Source: JALYRV01 sp040902895 (lineage in GTDB: Bacteria > Acidobacteriota > Vicinamibacteria > Vicinamibacterales > SCN-69-37). Taken from it: a stretch of DNA of 64,000 bases. Location of the stretch: contig JBBDWL010000138.1 of NCBI GenBank assembly GCA_040902895.1, positions 124,001-188,000 of the forward strand, written 5' to 3'. The notes below the pieces were generated by a model. The model had not been told where the DNA came from and did not search any database. It saw only the letters and a program-made list of their open reading frames with translations. Shown here piece after piece: positions 35,066 through 44,000 of the stretch. The stretch's first letter is position 1. Every line of letters begins with the position of its first letter. The position numbers and the translations under genes were made by a program.

Positions 35066-35460
35066 TATTTAAAGGCGTCTCGAATTCTGTCGGGCAGCCG
35101 GCAGGGCCGTCCGTCTCTGCCCATGGCCGCGTGCACGGTCACGCCCGCCGCCGAGACGACGGCGTCGGCCTTGCGGACGACCTGATACGCGAATTCCATA
35201 CGGACTGGAGACCTCATCCAGCCTTCCGTGCGGATGACGATCTCATCATCGTATCGCGCCGGGGCCTTGTACTCACAGCGGGCTTCGATGACGGGCAGGC
35301 TGACGCCCGTGTCTTCCATCTCGCGATAGGTCCATCCGAGCGAGCGCAGGAGGTCGGCCCGTGCCACTTCGAACCAGACCAGATAGTTGGCGTAGTAGAC
35401 GACGCCCATGCGGTCGGTTTCGGCGTAGCGGACGCGAAGCAGCGTGTCAGAGGAGGGCAC
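35065..35460 (-). CDS. Hot-dog fold acyl-CoA thioesterase (YbgC/4HBT family)
   Basis: 131 aa. The family signature 'YAETDRMGVVYYANYLVWFE' carries the catalytic Asp. Hydrolyses short or hydroxybenzoyl-type acyl-CoA esters; the substrate is not predictable. In Proteobacteria YbgC lies next to tol-pal genes; here it sits between rpe and an epimerase. Confidence 0.88.
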   Translation of the reverse strand: MPSSDTLLRVRYAETDRMGVVYYANYLVWFEVARADLLRSLGWTYREMEDTGVSLPVIEARCEYKAPARYDDEIVIRTEGWMRSPVRMEFAYQVVRKADAVVSAAGVTVHAAMGRDGRPCRLPDRIRDAFK

Positions 35461-35469
35461 GCGAGGGGA

Positions 35470-36150
35470 TCAGCCGCGGGTGGCCGCGCTGCGCAGCTCG
35501 GCCGTCCGGCGCGCGGCGTCCGCGCCGCGGAAAATGGCGGCGCCGGCCACCAGGATGTCGGCGCCCGCCGCCACGAGCGCGGCGGCATTGCCCTCATCGA
35601 CCCCGCCGTCGACTTCGATGTTGGCCGTGCTGCCGCGCGCGTCGAGCAGCTCGCGCACCCGCCGCACCTTGTCGTAGCTTTCAGGAATGAACGCCTGACC
35701 GCCGAAGCCAGGATTCACCGTCATCACGAGCACGCAGTCGATGCCCGCGATCACTTCCTCGATCGCATGGACCGGCGTCGATGGATTCAGCGCGACCCCC
35801 GCGCGCGCGCCCAGCGCGCGAATCTGCGCGAGGGTGCGGTGCAGGTGCGTGACCGCCTCCGCGTGCACGGTGATCGTGCCGGCGCCCGCTTCGGCGAACG
35901 CCTCGAGGTGCCGGTCAGGATCTTCAATCATCAGATGCACATCGAGCGGGCGGGTGGCGACGCGCTTGAGCGCCCGGACAACGGGGATGCCGATCGTGAT
36001 GTTCGGCACGAAGCGGCCGTCCATCACGTCGACGTGAATGAGATCGGCCCCGCCCTGTTCAACGGCGCGCACGGCATCGCCCAGCGCCGCGAAGTCGGCC
36101 GCGAGCAACGAGGGCGAGATCTGAATCACGCGGGATGCGGCGCGGCTCAC
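35470..36150 (-). CDS. rpe: Ribulose-phosphate 3-epimerase
   Basis: 226 aa TIM barrel. 'ISPSLLAADFAALG', 'HVDVMDGRFVPNITIG', 'DVHLMIEDP' and 'MTVNPGFGGQAF' hold the metal ligands and phosphate site. Interconverts ribulose-5-P and xylulose-5-P. GTG start at 36150 overlaps the PASTA gene stop (GTGA). The order def-fmt-rsmB-(PASTA)-rpe resembles the Firmicutes arrangement, where a PASTA kinase lies between rsmB and rpe. Confidence 0.95.
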   Translation of the reverse strand: MSRAASRVIQISPSLLAADFAALGDAVRAVEQGGADLIHVDVMDGRFVPNITIGIPVVRALKRVATRPLDVHLMIEDPDRHLEAFAEAGAGTITVHAEAVTHLHRTLAQIRALGARAGVALNPSTPVHAIEEVIAGIDCVLVMTVNPGFGGQAFIPESYDKVRRVRELLDARGSTANIEVDGGVDEGNAAALVAAGADILVAGAAIFRGADAARRTAELRSAATRG

Positions 36151-36869
36151 CGGCTCACCTCCAGCGCAATCGGCTCGCCCGGCGCCACCTGAAAACCGGG
36201 CTGCGGGTTCTGCCGCAGCACGATGCCCGCCGGAATGCCGGGATACGGCTGCTGTCCGACCACCGAGACCCGGAAGCCGGTCGAGCGCAGCAGCTCCGCC
36301 GCGCGCTCGCCGTCGAGACCGATCAGATCGGGCATGACGTAGCGCGTGCCGCGTTCACCGCGATTGATGAGCAGCGACACGGCAGCGGAAGACGCGGCCG
36401 CGGGTGGATCCTGTGCGACCACCGCATCGAGCGCATATCGGCCCGAGCGAATCTCGGCCACGCGCGCGACCTGAATCTGATTCTGTTCGAGCTGCAGCGT
36501 CGCGCCGCGCTCCGACAGCGCCACGACGCTGGGCAGCTGCGATGCATGCGCGCCGGCACTGACATAGACGCGCACCCCGCGGCCGGTTCTGAGCGTCACG
36601 CCGGGCGCCGGCTCCTGCGTAATGACATGTCCGGCGGGATACTTCGGATCGAGCCGGCGCCGCTCTTCGACACGCAGCGTGAGCCCCGCGTCGCTCAGGA
36701 GCGCGCGGGCGTCGTTCAGCGATCGGCCGGTGAGATCGGGCACGGGCACTTCTCGTGTGCGCACCGCCACGCGCAGGGCCGCCGCGGCGAAGAGCAGGTA
36801 CGTGCCCAGCAGCGCGCCGCCAATCACGAGCATGCGTCCGGCCCCCCAGACCCGGTTCGAGATCGCCAT
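36147..36869 (-). CDS. Membrane-anchored PASTA-domain protein without kinase domain
   Basis: 240 aa. An N-terminal transmembrane helix (about 13-35, 'MLVIGGALLGTYLLFAAAAL') is followed by three PASTA domains beginning 'VPVPDLTGRSLNDARALL', 'QLPSVVALSERGATLQLEQN' and 'YVMPDLIGLDGERAAELL', the last ending 'RQNPQPGFQV'. PASTA domains bind peptidoglycan fragments. In other bacteria they hang on PrkC/PknB kinases or PBP2x; here only the extracellular part is present, at the position the kinase occupies elsewhere. Confidence 0.9.
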   Translation of the reverse strand: MAISNRVWGAGRMLVIGGALLGTYLLFAAAALRVAVRTREVPVPDLTGRSLNDARALLSDAGLTLRVEERRRLDPKYPAGHVITQEPAPGVTLRTGRGVRVYVSAGAHASQLPSVVALSERGATLQLEQNQIQVARVAEIRSGRYALDAVVAQDPPAAASSAAVSLLINRGERGTRYVMPDLIGLDGERAAELLRSTGFRVSVVGQQPYPGIPAGIVLRQNPQPGFQVAPGEPIALEVSR

Positions 36870-36892
36870 GACGCCGAAAGGGTACTACAGGA

Positions 36893-38245
36893 CTAGCTTG
36901 ATCGCTCGAGCACGGCGGCGTAGAACGACTCGAGACCGTCCCGATGGGGAAGCGTGCGGAAATCGCCGCTTACCTCGACAAACGGATGGAAGCGGTCTCC
37001 TGTAATCGGCACGCGCGCGAAGGCAGGATGGGCAGACAAAAAGTCCGAGACGACGTTCTCGTTCTCTTCGGGTTCGCTCGAGCACGTCGAGTACACGAGG
37101 CGTCCGCCGGGCCGGAGCGCGGCGGCGCCCTGAGCGAGCAGCGCGCGCTGCGTCGAGGCGAGCACGGCGAGATCCGCCGGCTCTCGCCGCCAGCGGATGT
37201 CGGGATCGCGCCGGATGGTGCCGAGGCCCGAACAGGGCGCATCGATGAGCATGCCGTCGAGATCGCGGAGCGGCACGCCGCGCGCGAGATCGTGCTGCAG
37301 CACCGGCACCATCGCGAGGCCGTACCGCGCGAGCGATCGCCGCAGCAGCGCGACGCGGCGCGGGCGGCGGTCGGCCGCGATGAGCCGCGCGCCAGCGGGC
37401 AGATCGCAGGCAAGCACCAGGGTCTTGCCGCCAGGCGCCGCGCAGGCGTCGAGCACGACACCGCCGAGATGCGCAGCGGCCAGCGCGCCCACCAGCTGAG
37501 ACGTTTCGTCCATCAGCGCGATCAGTCCATCGCGGTACAACGCGGTCGACATCGGGTTGCCGTGTGTAACTGTGAGCGCGTGAGGTGCATGCGCGCCGGC
37601 TTCGGTCTCGACATCTTCCGCCGCAAGCGCGGCGCGTGCCGCGCCGGTCTCGATGCCGCGGGTGTTGACCCGCACTGTCAGTGGCGCGGGCTCGTTGTTG
37701 AACATCGCCCACCGCTCGGCCGCCTCAATGCCGTGGCGCGCGATCCACCGCTCGACCAGCCATTCCGGATGCGACAGCGATGTCGTCAGATACCGTGTCC
37801 ATGCGGCGCTCTCGCGAGTGTCGGGGCGCGACGGCAGGCCGGCGTCGAGCGAGCCGCGCAGCAGCCCTCGAAGTACCGCGTTGACGAAGCCGGCCGCGCG
37901 CGGCGCGCCCGCGAGACGCGTGAGCTCGACAGCGTCATTCAGCACGGCATGGGGTGGCGTCCGCGTGAGGTGCTTCAGCTGAAACACCGCCAGCCGCAGC
38001 GCGAGCAGGGCCGGCGCGTCGATCGTGTCGATGGTCCGGCCCGATGAAGCCGCGATGATGGCGTCGAGCTCGGCGCGCCAGCGCTCGACACCAAGCGCAA
38101 GTTCCGTCGCAAGCGCGCGATCGCGTACGTCCTGCACCTGGCCGCGGGTCTCGGCGAGCGCGGACGCGAGATCCTGGCCGTCCTGCTGCGCCAGCGTCGC
38201 GCGCCGCAGGGCCTGAAAAGCAGCCCACCTGGCGGGCGAGATCAT
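36893..38245 (-). CDS. rsmB: 16S rRNA (cytosine-967 C5)-methyltransferase RsmB
   Basis: 450 aa. NusB-like N-terminal domain (about 1-140) then a Rossmann methyltransferase: SAM site 'DACAAPGGKTLVLACD', 'IDAPCSGLGTIRRDPDIRW' and the catalytic Cys in 'YSTCSSEPEENENV'. Methylates C967 of 16S rRNA. Overlaps fmt by 4 bases. Confidence 0.95.
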   Translation of the reverse strand: MISPARWAAFQALRRATLAQQDGQDLASALAETRGQVQDVRDRALATELALGVERWRAELDAIIAASSGRTIDTIDAPALLALRLAVFQLKHLTRTPPHAVLNDAVELTRLAGAPRAAGFVNAVLRGLLRGSLDAGLPSRPDTRESAAWTRYLTTSLSHPEWLVERWIARHGIEAAERWAMFNNEPAPLTVRVNTRGIETGAARAALAAEDVETEAGAHAPHALTVTHGNPMSTALYRDGLIALMDETSQLVGALAAAHLGGVVLDACAAPGGKTLVLACDLPAGARLIAADRRPRRVALLRRSLARYGLAMVPVLQHDLARGVPLRDLDGMLIDAPCSGLGTIRRDPDIRWRREPADLAVLASTQRALLAQGAAALRPGGRLVYSTCSSEPEENENVVSDFLSAHPAFARVPITGDRFHPFVEVSGDFRTLPHRDGLESFYAAVLERSS

Positions 38246-39225
38246 TCGGGTCCGAACCCGGAAGGTGTCGACGAAAAGCCGGGCGTGCGAATCCCTGGGT
38301 GTCCGGCCATCCAGTCGGCGATGCTCATCACGCGCTTGCCTTCGGGCTGGATGTCGATCAGCCGAAGTTGTCCGTCTCCAGTCGCGACGATGAAGTCGTC
38401 AGCCGCGACGTTGAGGATGGTGCCGGGCGCGGCGGGCCTGGGAAGGCGCCACGGTCCCGCAACCGCCGTGCGATGCAGAATCAATCGCGCGGCGCCCAGG
38501 AACGTGAAGGCATGCGGCCAGGGATGCAAGCCGCGGACGAGGTTATGGATGGCCGCCGCCGGTTTCGACCAGTCGATGAGGCCGTCGGCGCGGTCGATCT
38601 TCGGCGCGTGTGTCGCAAGCCGATCGTCCTGCGGGATCTCGAGCACGGCCTCACCGTCCGCCAGCCGGCCGAGCGTGTGGACGAGGAGCCCGGCGCCCGA
38701 CGCCGCGAGCGCGCGCTCCAGTTCGACGCTCGTCATGTCGGCCGCGATCGGCGTCGGCGCCGCAGCCAGCATGGGCCCGGCATCGAGCTCACGCACGACC
38801 CGCATGATCGTGACGCCGGTGACATCGTCGCCGGCGATGATGGCGCGTTGAATCGGCGCGGCGCCGCGATAGCGCGGCAGCAGTGACGCGTGGACGTTGA
38901 TCATGCCCCGCGGCGGCAGCGCGATCAGCGCGTCGGGCAGGATGCGTCCGTACGCCGCAACGACCCCGATGTCGGCGCCGAGCGCGCCGAGCGCCTCCAT
39001 GAGGGCAGGATCCTTCAACCGGACAGGCTGAAAGACGGGGATGCGGTGCGCTTCCGCGACGCGTTTGGTCTCGGGTGCGGCGACCTTCTGCCCGCGGCCG
39101 CGCGGTCGATCGGGCTGGCAGACCAGCCCCACCACCTGATGCCGCGACGCAATCAGCGCTTCGAACGTGGGAAGCGCGAACGCCGGCGTGCCGAGCATCA
39201 GCACGCGGATGCCGCCGCTCACCAT
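38242..39225 (-). CDS. fmt: Methionyl-tRNA formyltransferase
   Basis: 327 aa. 'LGTPAFALPTFEAL', the folate-site signature 'HASLLPRYRGAAPIQ' with 'DVTGVTIM', and an OB-like C-terminal domain. Formylates initiator Met-tRNA. The last 20 residues ('RTPGFSSTPSGFGPE') are a low-complexity tail. ATG at 39225 overlaps the def stop by 7 bases, the usual def-fmt coupling. Confidence 0.96.
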   Translation of the reverse strand: MVSGGIRVLMLGTPAFALPTFEALIASRHQVVGLVCQPDRPRGRGQKVAAPETKRVAEAHRIPVFQPVRLKDPALMEALGALGADIGVVAAYGRILPDALIALPPRGMINVHASLLPRYRGAAPIQRAIIAGDDVTGVTIMRVVRELDAGPMLAAAPTPIAADMTSVELERALAASGAGLLVHTLGRLADGEAVLEIPQDDRLATHAPKIDRADGLIDWSKPAAAIHNLVRGLHPWPHAFTFLGAARLILHRTAVAGPWRLPRPAAPGTILNVAADDFIVATGDGQLRLIDIQPEGKRVMSIADWMAGHPGIRTPGFSSTPSGFGPE

Positions 39226-39728
39226 GTGCCGTGGCGCTGCTGCTTGCGAATCCCCCGCAGGATCAGCTCGCGTTTCAGCCCTCTCAGATGATCCAGATAG
39301 ACCAGGCCGCCGAGATGATCGATCTCGTGCTGGAACGCACGCGCCAGCAGACCGGTGGCGTCGTGGCGCACCTGCTCGCCGTGCCGATTGAGCCCTTCGA
39401 CGCTCACCTGTGAGTCGCGATGGACGCGGGCGGTGTAGCCGGGAACGCTCAGGCAGCCTTCGTCTTCGTATTGCGCGCCACCGCGCTCGATGAAGACAGG
39501 GTTGATCAAATGGATCTGGCTGCCGGCCTGGCGCCCGAGAGAAAGATCGATGACGAGCACGCGCAACGGCACGCCCACCTGTGTCGCCGCCAGACCAATC
39601 CCTGGCGCTGCATACATCGTTTCGACCATGTCGTCGATGAGCCGCGTGATGTCGGGTGTGATGGCGTCGACAGGTTTCGCAGGCGTATGAAGGACCGGAT
39701 GCCCGTATTTAACGATGGGCAGGATCAC
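39219..39728 (-). CDS. def: Peptide deformylase
   Basis: 169 aa. All three motifs are present: 'GIGLAATQVG', 'EGCLS' (metal Cys) and 'QHEIDH' (metal His pair and catalytic Glu). Removes N-formyl groups from nascent proteins. Five bases downstream of aroC. Confidence 0.97.
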   Translation of the reverse strand: MILPIVKYGHPVLHTPAKPVDAITPDITRLIDDMVETMYAAPGIGLAATQVGVPLRVLVIDLSLGRQAGSQIHLINPVFIERGGAQYEDEGCLSVPGYTARVHRDSQVSVEGLNRHGEQVRHDATGLLARAFQHEIDHLGGLVYLDHLRGLKRELILRGIRKQQRHGTW

Positions 39729-39733
39729 GGCGG

Positions 39734-40927
39734 CTACCGCACCGGCAGCCGGCGTCCGAGTCTCGATCGATACGCCGACACCGCCGCCAGCATGTCGGGC
39801 ACGGTGTCGCCGCCGAACTTCTCGATCATCGCCGCGGCCAGCACCCAGGCGGCGACGGCTTCACCGACCACGGCGGCGGCAGAAATGGCGCAGACGTCGC
39901 TGCGCTCGATCACGGCCGGCGACGGCTCGCCCGTGGCGAGGTCGACCGACGCAAGCGGCTTCATGAGCGTCGAGATCGGCTTCATGTACCCGGTGACGCG
40001 CACGTCTTCGCCGTTGGTGACGCCCCCTTCGAGACCGCCGGCGCGATTGGTCGGCCGGCTGATGCCGGTTTCGGTGTCACCGGGCACGATGGCGTCGTGC
40101 ACGGCGGATCCGGGAAGGGAGGCGGCTCGGACCCCATCGCCGATGGCCGTCGCCTTGACGGCCGGCACGGAGAGCAGCGCCTGTGCGAGACGCCCGTCGA
40201 GCCGTGCGTCCCACTGCGTGTAGCTGCCGACGCCGGCCGGCATGCCGCGCACGATGACTTCGAATGCGCCGCCCAGCGTATCGCCAGCCTCTTTCGCGCG
40301 ATCGATCGCCGCCATCATCTGTTGTTCGATCGCAATATCTGCACAGTGCAGAGGCGAGTCGGCCGGAATGGCCGCGGCCTGCTCGAATGTCACCGACGAG
40401 GGCGTGTCGAGGCCGACGCCGCCGACGCGATGCACATGACTGGCGATCGTCACGCCGGCCTCGGCGAGCAGCAGGCGGGCCAGTGTGCCGGCGGCCACGC
40501 GCGCGGCCGTTTCGCGCGCGCTGGCGCGCTCGAGCACATCGCGAAGGTCGGGCCGATCGAACTTCAGGCCGCCCGCGAGATCCGCATGGCCGGGGCGAGG
40601 CCGCGTGACGGGCGCGCGCCGCGCGCCGCCGGCCTCCTCGCCGGGCTCGCGCTCGACACTCATCGTGTGCTGCCAGTTCGGCCAGTCGCGGTTCTCGATC
40701 AGCAGTGACACCGGCGCGCCGATCGTCTGGCCGCGCCTGACGCCGCTCAGAATCTGCGCGCGATCGCGCTCGATCGCCATCCGGCGTCCGCGCCCGTATC
40801 CAAGCTGACGCCGCGCGAGCTCCACGGCAATGGCGTCTTCAGTGACCTCGAGGCCGGCGGGCAGGCCGTCGACGATCGCGGTGAGCGCGCGTCCGTGCGA
40901 CTCGCCGGCGGTCAAAAAACGCAGCAT
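39734..40927 (-). CDS. aroC: Chorismate synthase
   Basis: 397 aa from ATG at 40927; the upstream open frame is a shadow of the divergent regulator gene. 'TAGESHGRALTAIVDGLPAG', 'RRQLGYGRGRRM' and 'RPGHADLAGGLKF' are the family's FMN- and phosphate-binding segments. Converts EPSP to chorismate. It is separated from the aro-trp-tyr operon at 53044-63408, although it feeds it. Confidence 0.96.
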   Translation of the reverse strand: MLRFLTAGESHGRALTAIVDGLPAGLEVTEDAIAVELARRQLGYGRGRRMAIERDRAQILSGVRRGQTIGAPVSLLIENRDWPNWQHTMSVEREPGEEAGGARRAPVTRPRPGHADLAGGLKFDRPDLRDVLERASARETAARVAAGTLARLLLAEAGVTIASHVHRVGGVGLDTPSSVTFEQAAAIPADSPLHCADIAIEQQMMAAIDRAKEAGDTLGGAFEVIVRGMPAGVGSYTQWDARLDGRLAQALLSVPAVKATAIGDGVRAASLPGSAVHDAIVPGDTETGISRPTNRAGGLEGGVTNGEDVRVTGYMKPISTLMKPLASVDLATGEPSPAVIERSDVCAISAAAVVGEAVAAWVLAAAMIEKFGGDTVPDMLAAVSAYRSRLGRRLPVR

Positions 40928-41010
40928 GACAGGCTGAGTGTATACGAAGTTTCTGCGCCGTCCGCGCGCGGATCGGCCGGTTTTTCGCGGGCGTTTCGTT
41001 TGCACACCAC

Positions 41011-43947
41011 GTGGCACGCATGCAGATCGTTTTCGATCGGTACGTGCCGCGCGAGAGCCCGCGGCATCTCGACATGGCGACGGGACAGATGGTGTCGATC
41101 GCGACGCGCGACGTGCCCAGTGAAGACTGGCGCCGCCGATGGCGGATGCGGATCGAAACCCTGCTCGCCGGCCACGCCGGCCTCGAGCCGCTCGTCGACG
41201 CCGGCGAGTCAGGTCCTCGTGCCGTGTTCGAGGTGCGCGCGCTGGCGCTTTCCGCGCGCGGGGCACGAGCCGGCTCGAGACCTGCGCCGGCGGCGGGCGC
41301 GATCGCCTGGCTTCGCGCGTGCCGCCTGTCGCCCGGACCATGCCGCGCCGCCCGGCTGCTGTCAGACGGACGGTTGTGCGCCGATGCGCAGACGGCCTGG
41401 CCGATTGAGACGCCGGAGGAGGCGCAGGCCGCGCGCCGCGCGTGGCGTCAATGGCAGCGTCTGCTCGGTCCACTGCCTGACGTCGCGCCGCCATCCGGCG
41501 CGTCCCATCGATCGGCATCCGGCGCCGGCGGTGCCGACGAGGAATTCGACAGCCGCGCGGGGCTCGTGGCGCTGCCGATATCGGGCTCTGATGCGCTGCG
41601 CTTCGCGCGCGAGACCGGTCGTATCGCCGTCGGCGCTTGCATCGCGCCGAACGAGATCGCAACAGACCTCAAGGCCCGCCGCTCCTTCATCCTCCTCGAA
41701 TCGCCTCGCGAGTCGGCTGCGGCCTGGGCCGCGTCGTTGGCGGCGTACGGATCGCGCAGGCATTTCCTGGTATCGCCGGCACGTCACGTTGTTGTGGCGC
41801 GAGAGCGCGCCGCCGCGTATACGGCCGTCCCCGTAGCGGCCCCGCCATCGGCGCCGCCGCGAGAGGGATACGCATGGCCGCGTGCGGCGCTGCTGCTGGC
41901 GCGGGCGCGCGGCGAGCTCGCGCACCATCAGCTTGCGAGGGCCGTTCGCACTGCGGGGCGCGCCGCGCTGATTGCCGCTGATGGCACGGCGCAGCATGCC
42001 GAGGCCCTGCTCCTGAAGGCCCAGGCGCTTCGATGGGATGGACGCGCGCGCGACGCAGGCGCATTGCTGCAGTCGGAGCTGCGCGACAACCCCGCTTCGG
42101 CGACGCCGGCATTCCTGATCGAAGCAGCCGAGGCGGCATGCGACGACGCGCTGCTGCAGCAGGCCGAGGCGTTCGCGCGCGCAGCGCTGCTCGCCGCGCC
42201 GGCCGCGGCGCTGCAGATGCGTGCGCATCTCGCGCTCGATCGCGCGCGGCTCTGGCGCGGCGAGCCGGTCGACACCGACTTCTGGCAGGCGCGCGCGCGC
42301 TGGCATGTCTGGGGCCTGTCGCCCGCGTGGCCCTCGCGCGGCGGCTATCCGCACGCACCGTGCGGACGCCTCGCGGCGTGGGAAGCGCTCTGCGATCGGC
42401 TCGAGCGCGCGCTCTGGCACGGCCACCGAGCCGCCGCGGCGCGCGCCAGGGCACGGTTCGCGGCAGCCGGCGCCGACCTGCCCGTGCTGTTGCGGGCGCG
42501 CGCCGGCTGGCTCGCCTCGGGAGATGCGCGGCTCGCGCGCCGCATGGGCGCCGCGGGCGTGTTGCAGACAGGAAAGGCAGGAGCAGTCATGGAGATCTTC
42601 GAGCACATGTCGGCGCTGCTCAGCGCGTGCCACGAGACCGGCAGCGACGAGCGCGCATTGGCCGCCGCTGCCGCGCGCACGCGGCGGATCCTGCGGGCGC
42701 GGGCCGTCAGCGTCTACGCGTCGGGCACACCGCTGCCGATCGCCGGCGACGGCGACCGCTGGAACATGCCATCGGGCGTGGCCGCCAGATGCAGTGAAGC
42801 GCTGCAGACGGCCGGACCCGAGCGCGACGGCGATGCGATCGCCGCCGCCGCCTCGATTCGAGGCGGCGACGGCCCCGTGGGAGCGCTGCTCGCGACCTGG
42901 CCGGCCGCCGCGGCGGTCGAAGCGCGACGAGCGCGGCTGTTGCTCGAAGCGGCGGCGCTCGTGCTTGCGCCGGTCGTGCGCGGATGGTCGGCGTGCGCCG
43001 ACCATCCGCCCAGCGCCGACATGCCCGAGATCGTCGGCATCAGCCCGGCCATCGGCGCCGTGCGCGACGCGATCCGTCGCGTCGCGCAGGTGCCGTTCCC
43101 GGTGGTCATCGAAGGCGAAAGCGGCGCCGGCAAAGAGCTGGTGGCGCGCGCGATCCATCGGCTCTCGACCCGCGCGCCGCGCCCGTTTCGCGCGCTCAAT
43201 TGCGCGGCCATGGCCGAAGAGCTCGCCGAAGCCGAGTTGTTCGGCCACGCGCAGGGCGCCTACACGGGCGCGGCATCGGCGCGCGCCGGCCTGTTCGAAG
43301 ATGCGGATCGCGGCACGCTGTTTCTCGACGAGATCTCAGAGCTGTCGCCGAGAGCGCAGGCCAAGCTGCTGCGCGTGCTGCAGGAAGGAGAAGTGCGCCG
43401 CGTCGGCGAGACGGCGCCGCGCCGCGTCGATGTGCGCATCCTCGCGGCATCCAACCGGTGTCTCGCCACCCTCGTCGCCGGCCGCGCGTTTCGCGCGGAT
43501 CTGCTGTTTCGGCTCGATGTGCTCCGCATTACCGTGCCGCCGCTGCGGGCGCGTCCCGAAGACATCGCGGTACTCTGCACGCATTTCTGGCGCGAGGCGG
43601 CAAGCCGCGCCGGCACCACGGCGCTGCTGACGCCCGAAGCGATCGGGCGCCTCGCCGCCTACAGCTGGCCGGGCAACGTTCGCGAGCTGCAGAACGTGAT
43701 TGCGGCGCTGGCGGTCGCGGCGCCGCGGCGCGGGCGCGCGGGCGTGGAGCATCTTCCTGCGCACCTCCGCTCGGACCTCGGCGCGCGTCCGACACTGCAG
43801 CAGGCGCGCGTTACGCTGGAACGGGATCTCGTGCAAAGCGCGCTCGCGCGCGCCGGCGGGAAACCTGGCCGTGCAGCCTCGGAGCTTGGGCTGTCGCGTC
43901 AGGGATTCGCGAAGCTCATGCGCCGGCTCGGCCTGCCGGCCGCGTAA
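41011..43947 (+). CDS. Sigma-54-dependent activator with a large undescribed N-terminal half
   Basis: 978 aa. C-terminal half: AAA+ sigma-54 interaction domain (about 670-900) with Walker A 'GESGAGKELVARAIH', sigma-54 loop 'GAYTGA' (Phe replaced by Tyr, which is tolerated), Walker B 'GTLFLDEI' and 'YSWPGNVRELQN', then a Fis-type helix-turn-helix ('GKPGRAASELGLSRQGFAKLM'). Residues about 520-660 look like a divergent GAF-type sensor. Residues 285-520 are Ala/Arg-rich helical, possibly TPR-like. The first 280 residues match nothing I recognise. No histidine-kinase partner is adjacent. GTG at 41011 is the assumed start; ATG at 41020 is possible. The two ABC permease genes follow after 53 bases. 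Confidence 0.85.
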   Translation: MARMQIVFDRYVPRESPRHLDMATGQMVSIATRDVPSEDWRRRWRMRIETLLAGHAGLEPLVDAGESGPRAVFEVRALALSARGARAGSRPAPAAGAIAWLRACRLSPGPCRAARLLSDGRLCADAQTAWPIETPEEAQAARRAWRQWQRLLGPLPDVAPPSGASHRSASGAGGADEEFDSRAGLVALPISGSDALRFARETGRIAVGACIAPNEIATDLKARRSFILLESPRESAAAWAASLAAYGSRRHFLVSPARHVVVARERAAAYTAVPVAAPPSAPPREGYAWPRAALLLARARGELAHHQLARAVRTAGRAALIAADGTAQHAEALLLKAQALRWDGRARDAGALLQSELRDNPASATPAFLIEAAEAACDDALLQQAEAFARAALLAAPAAALQMRAHLALDRARLWRGEPVDTDFWQARARWHVWGLSPAWPSRGGYPHAPCGRLAAWEALCDRLERALWHGHRAAAARARARFAAAGADLPVLLRARAGWLASGDARLARRMGAAGVLQTGKAGAVMEIFEHMSALLSACHETGSDERALAAAAARTRRILRARAVSVYASGTPLPIAGDGDRWNMPSGVAARCSEALQTAGPERDGDAIAAAASIRGGDGPVGALLATWPAAAAVEARRARLLLEAAALVLAPVVRGWSACADHPPSADMPEIVGISPAIGAVRDAIRRVAQVPFPVVIEGESGAGKELVARAIHRLSTRAPRPFRALNCAAMAEELAEAELFGHAQGAYTGAASARAGLFEDADRGTLFLDEISELSPRAQAKLLRVLQEGEVRRVGETAPRRVDVRILAASNRCLATLVAGRAFRADLLFRLDVLRITVPPLRARPEDIAVLCTHFWREAASRAGTTALLTPEAIGRLAAYSWPGNVRELQNVIAALAVAAPRRGRAGVEHLPAHLRSDLGARPTLQQARVTLERDLVQSALARAGGKPGRAASELGLSRQGFAKLMRRLGLPAA

Positions 43948-44000
43948 GCGCTTGCGCCCGGTGCGCCATTCGCGGAAACTCGTGAGAGACGCCGCCGCGC

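Noticed and set aside
41014..41028. Sigma-54 promoter (TGGCAC) at the regulator start
   Set aside because: The GC element is not at the required 10-base distance from GG, and the site lies inside the coding start.
36893..41662. Long plus- and minus-strand overlapping frames around fmt, def and aroC
   Set aside because: Shadow frames in GC-rich DNA without recognisable domains.
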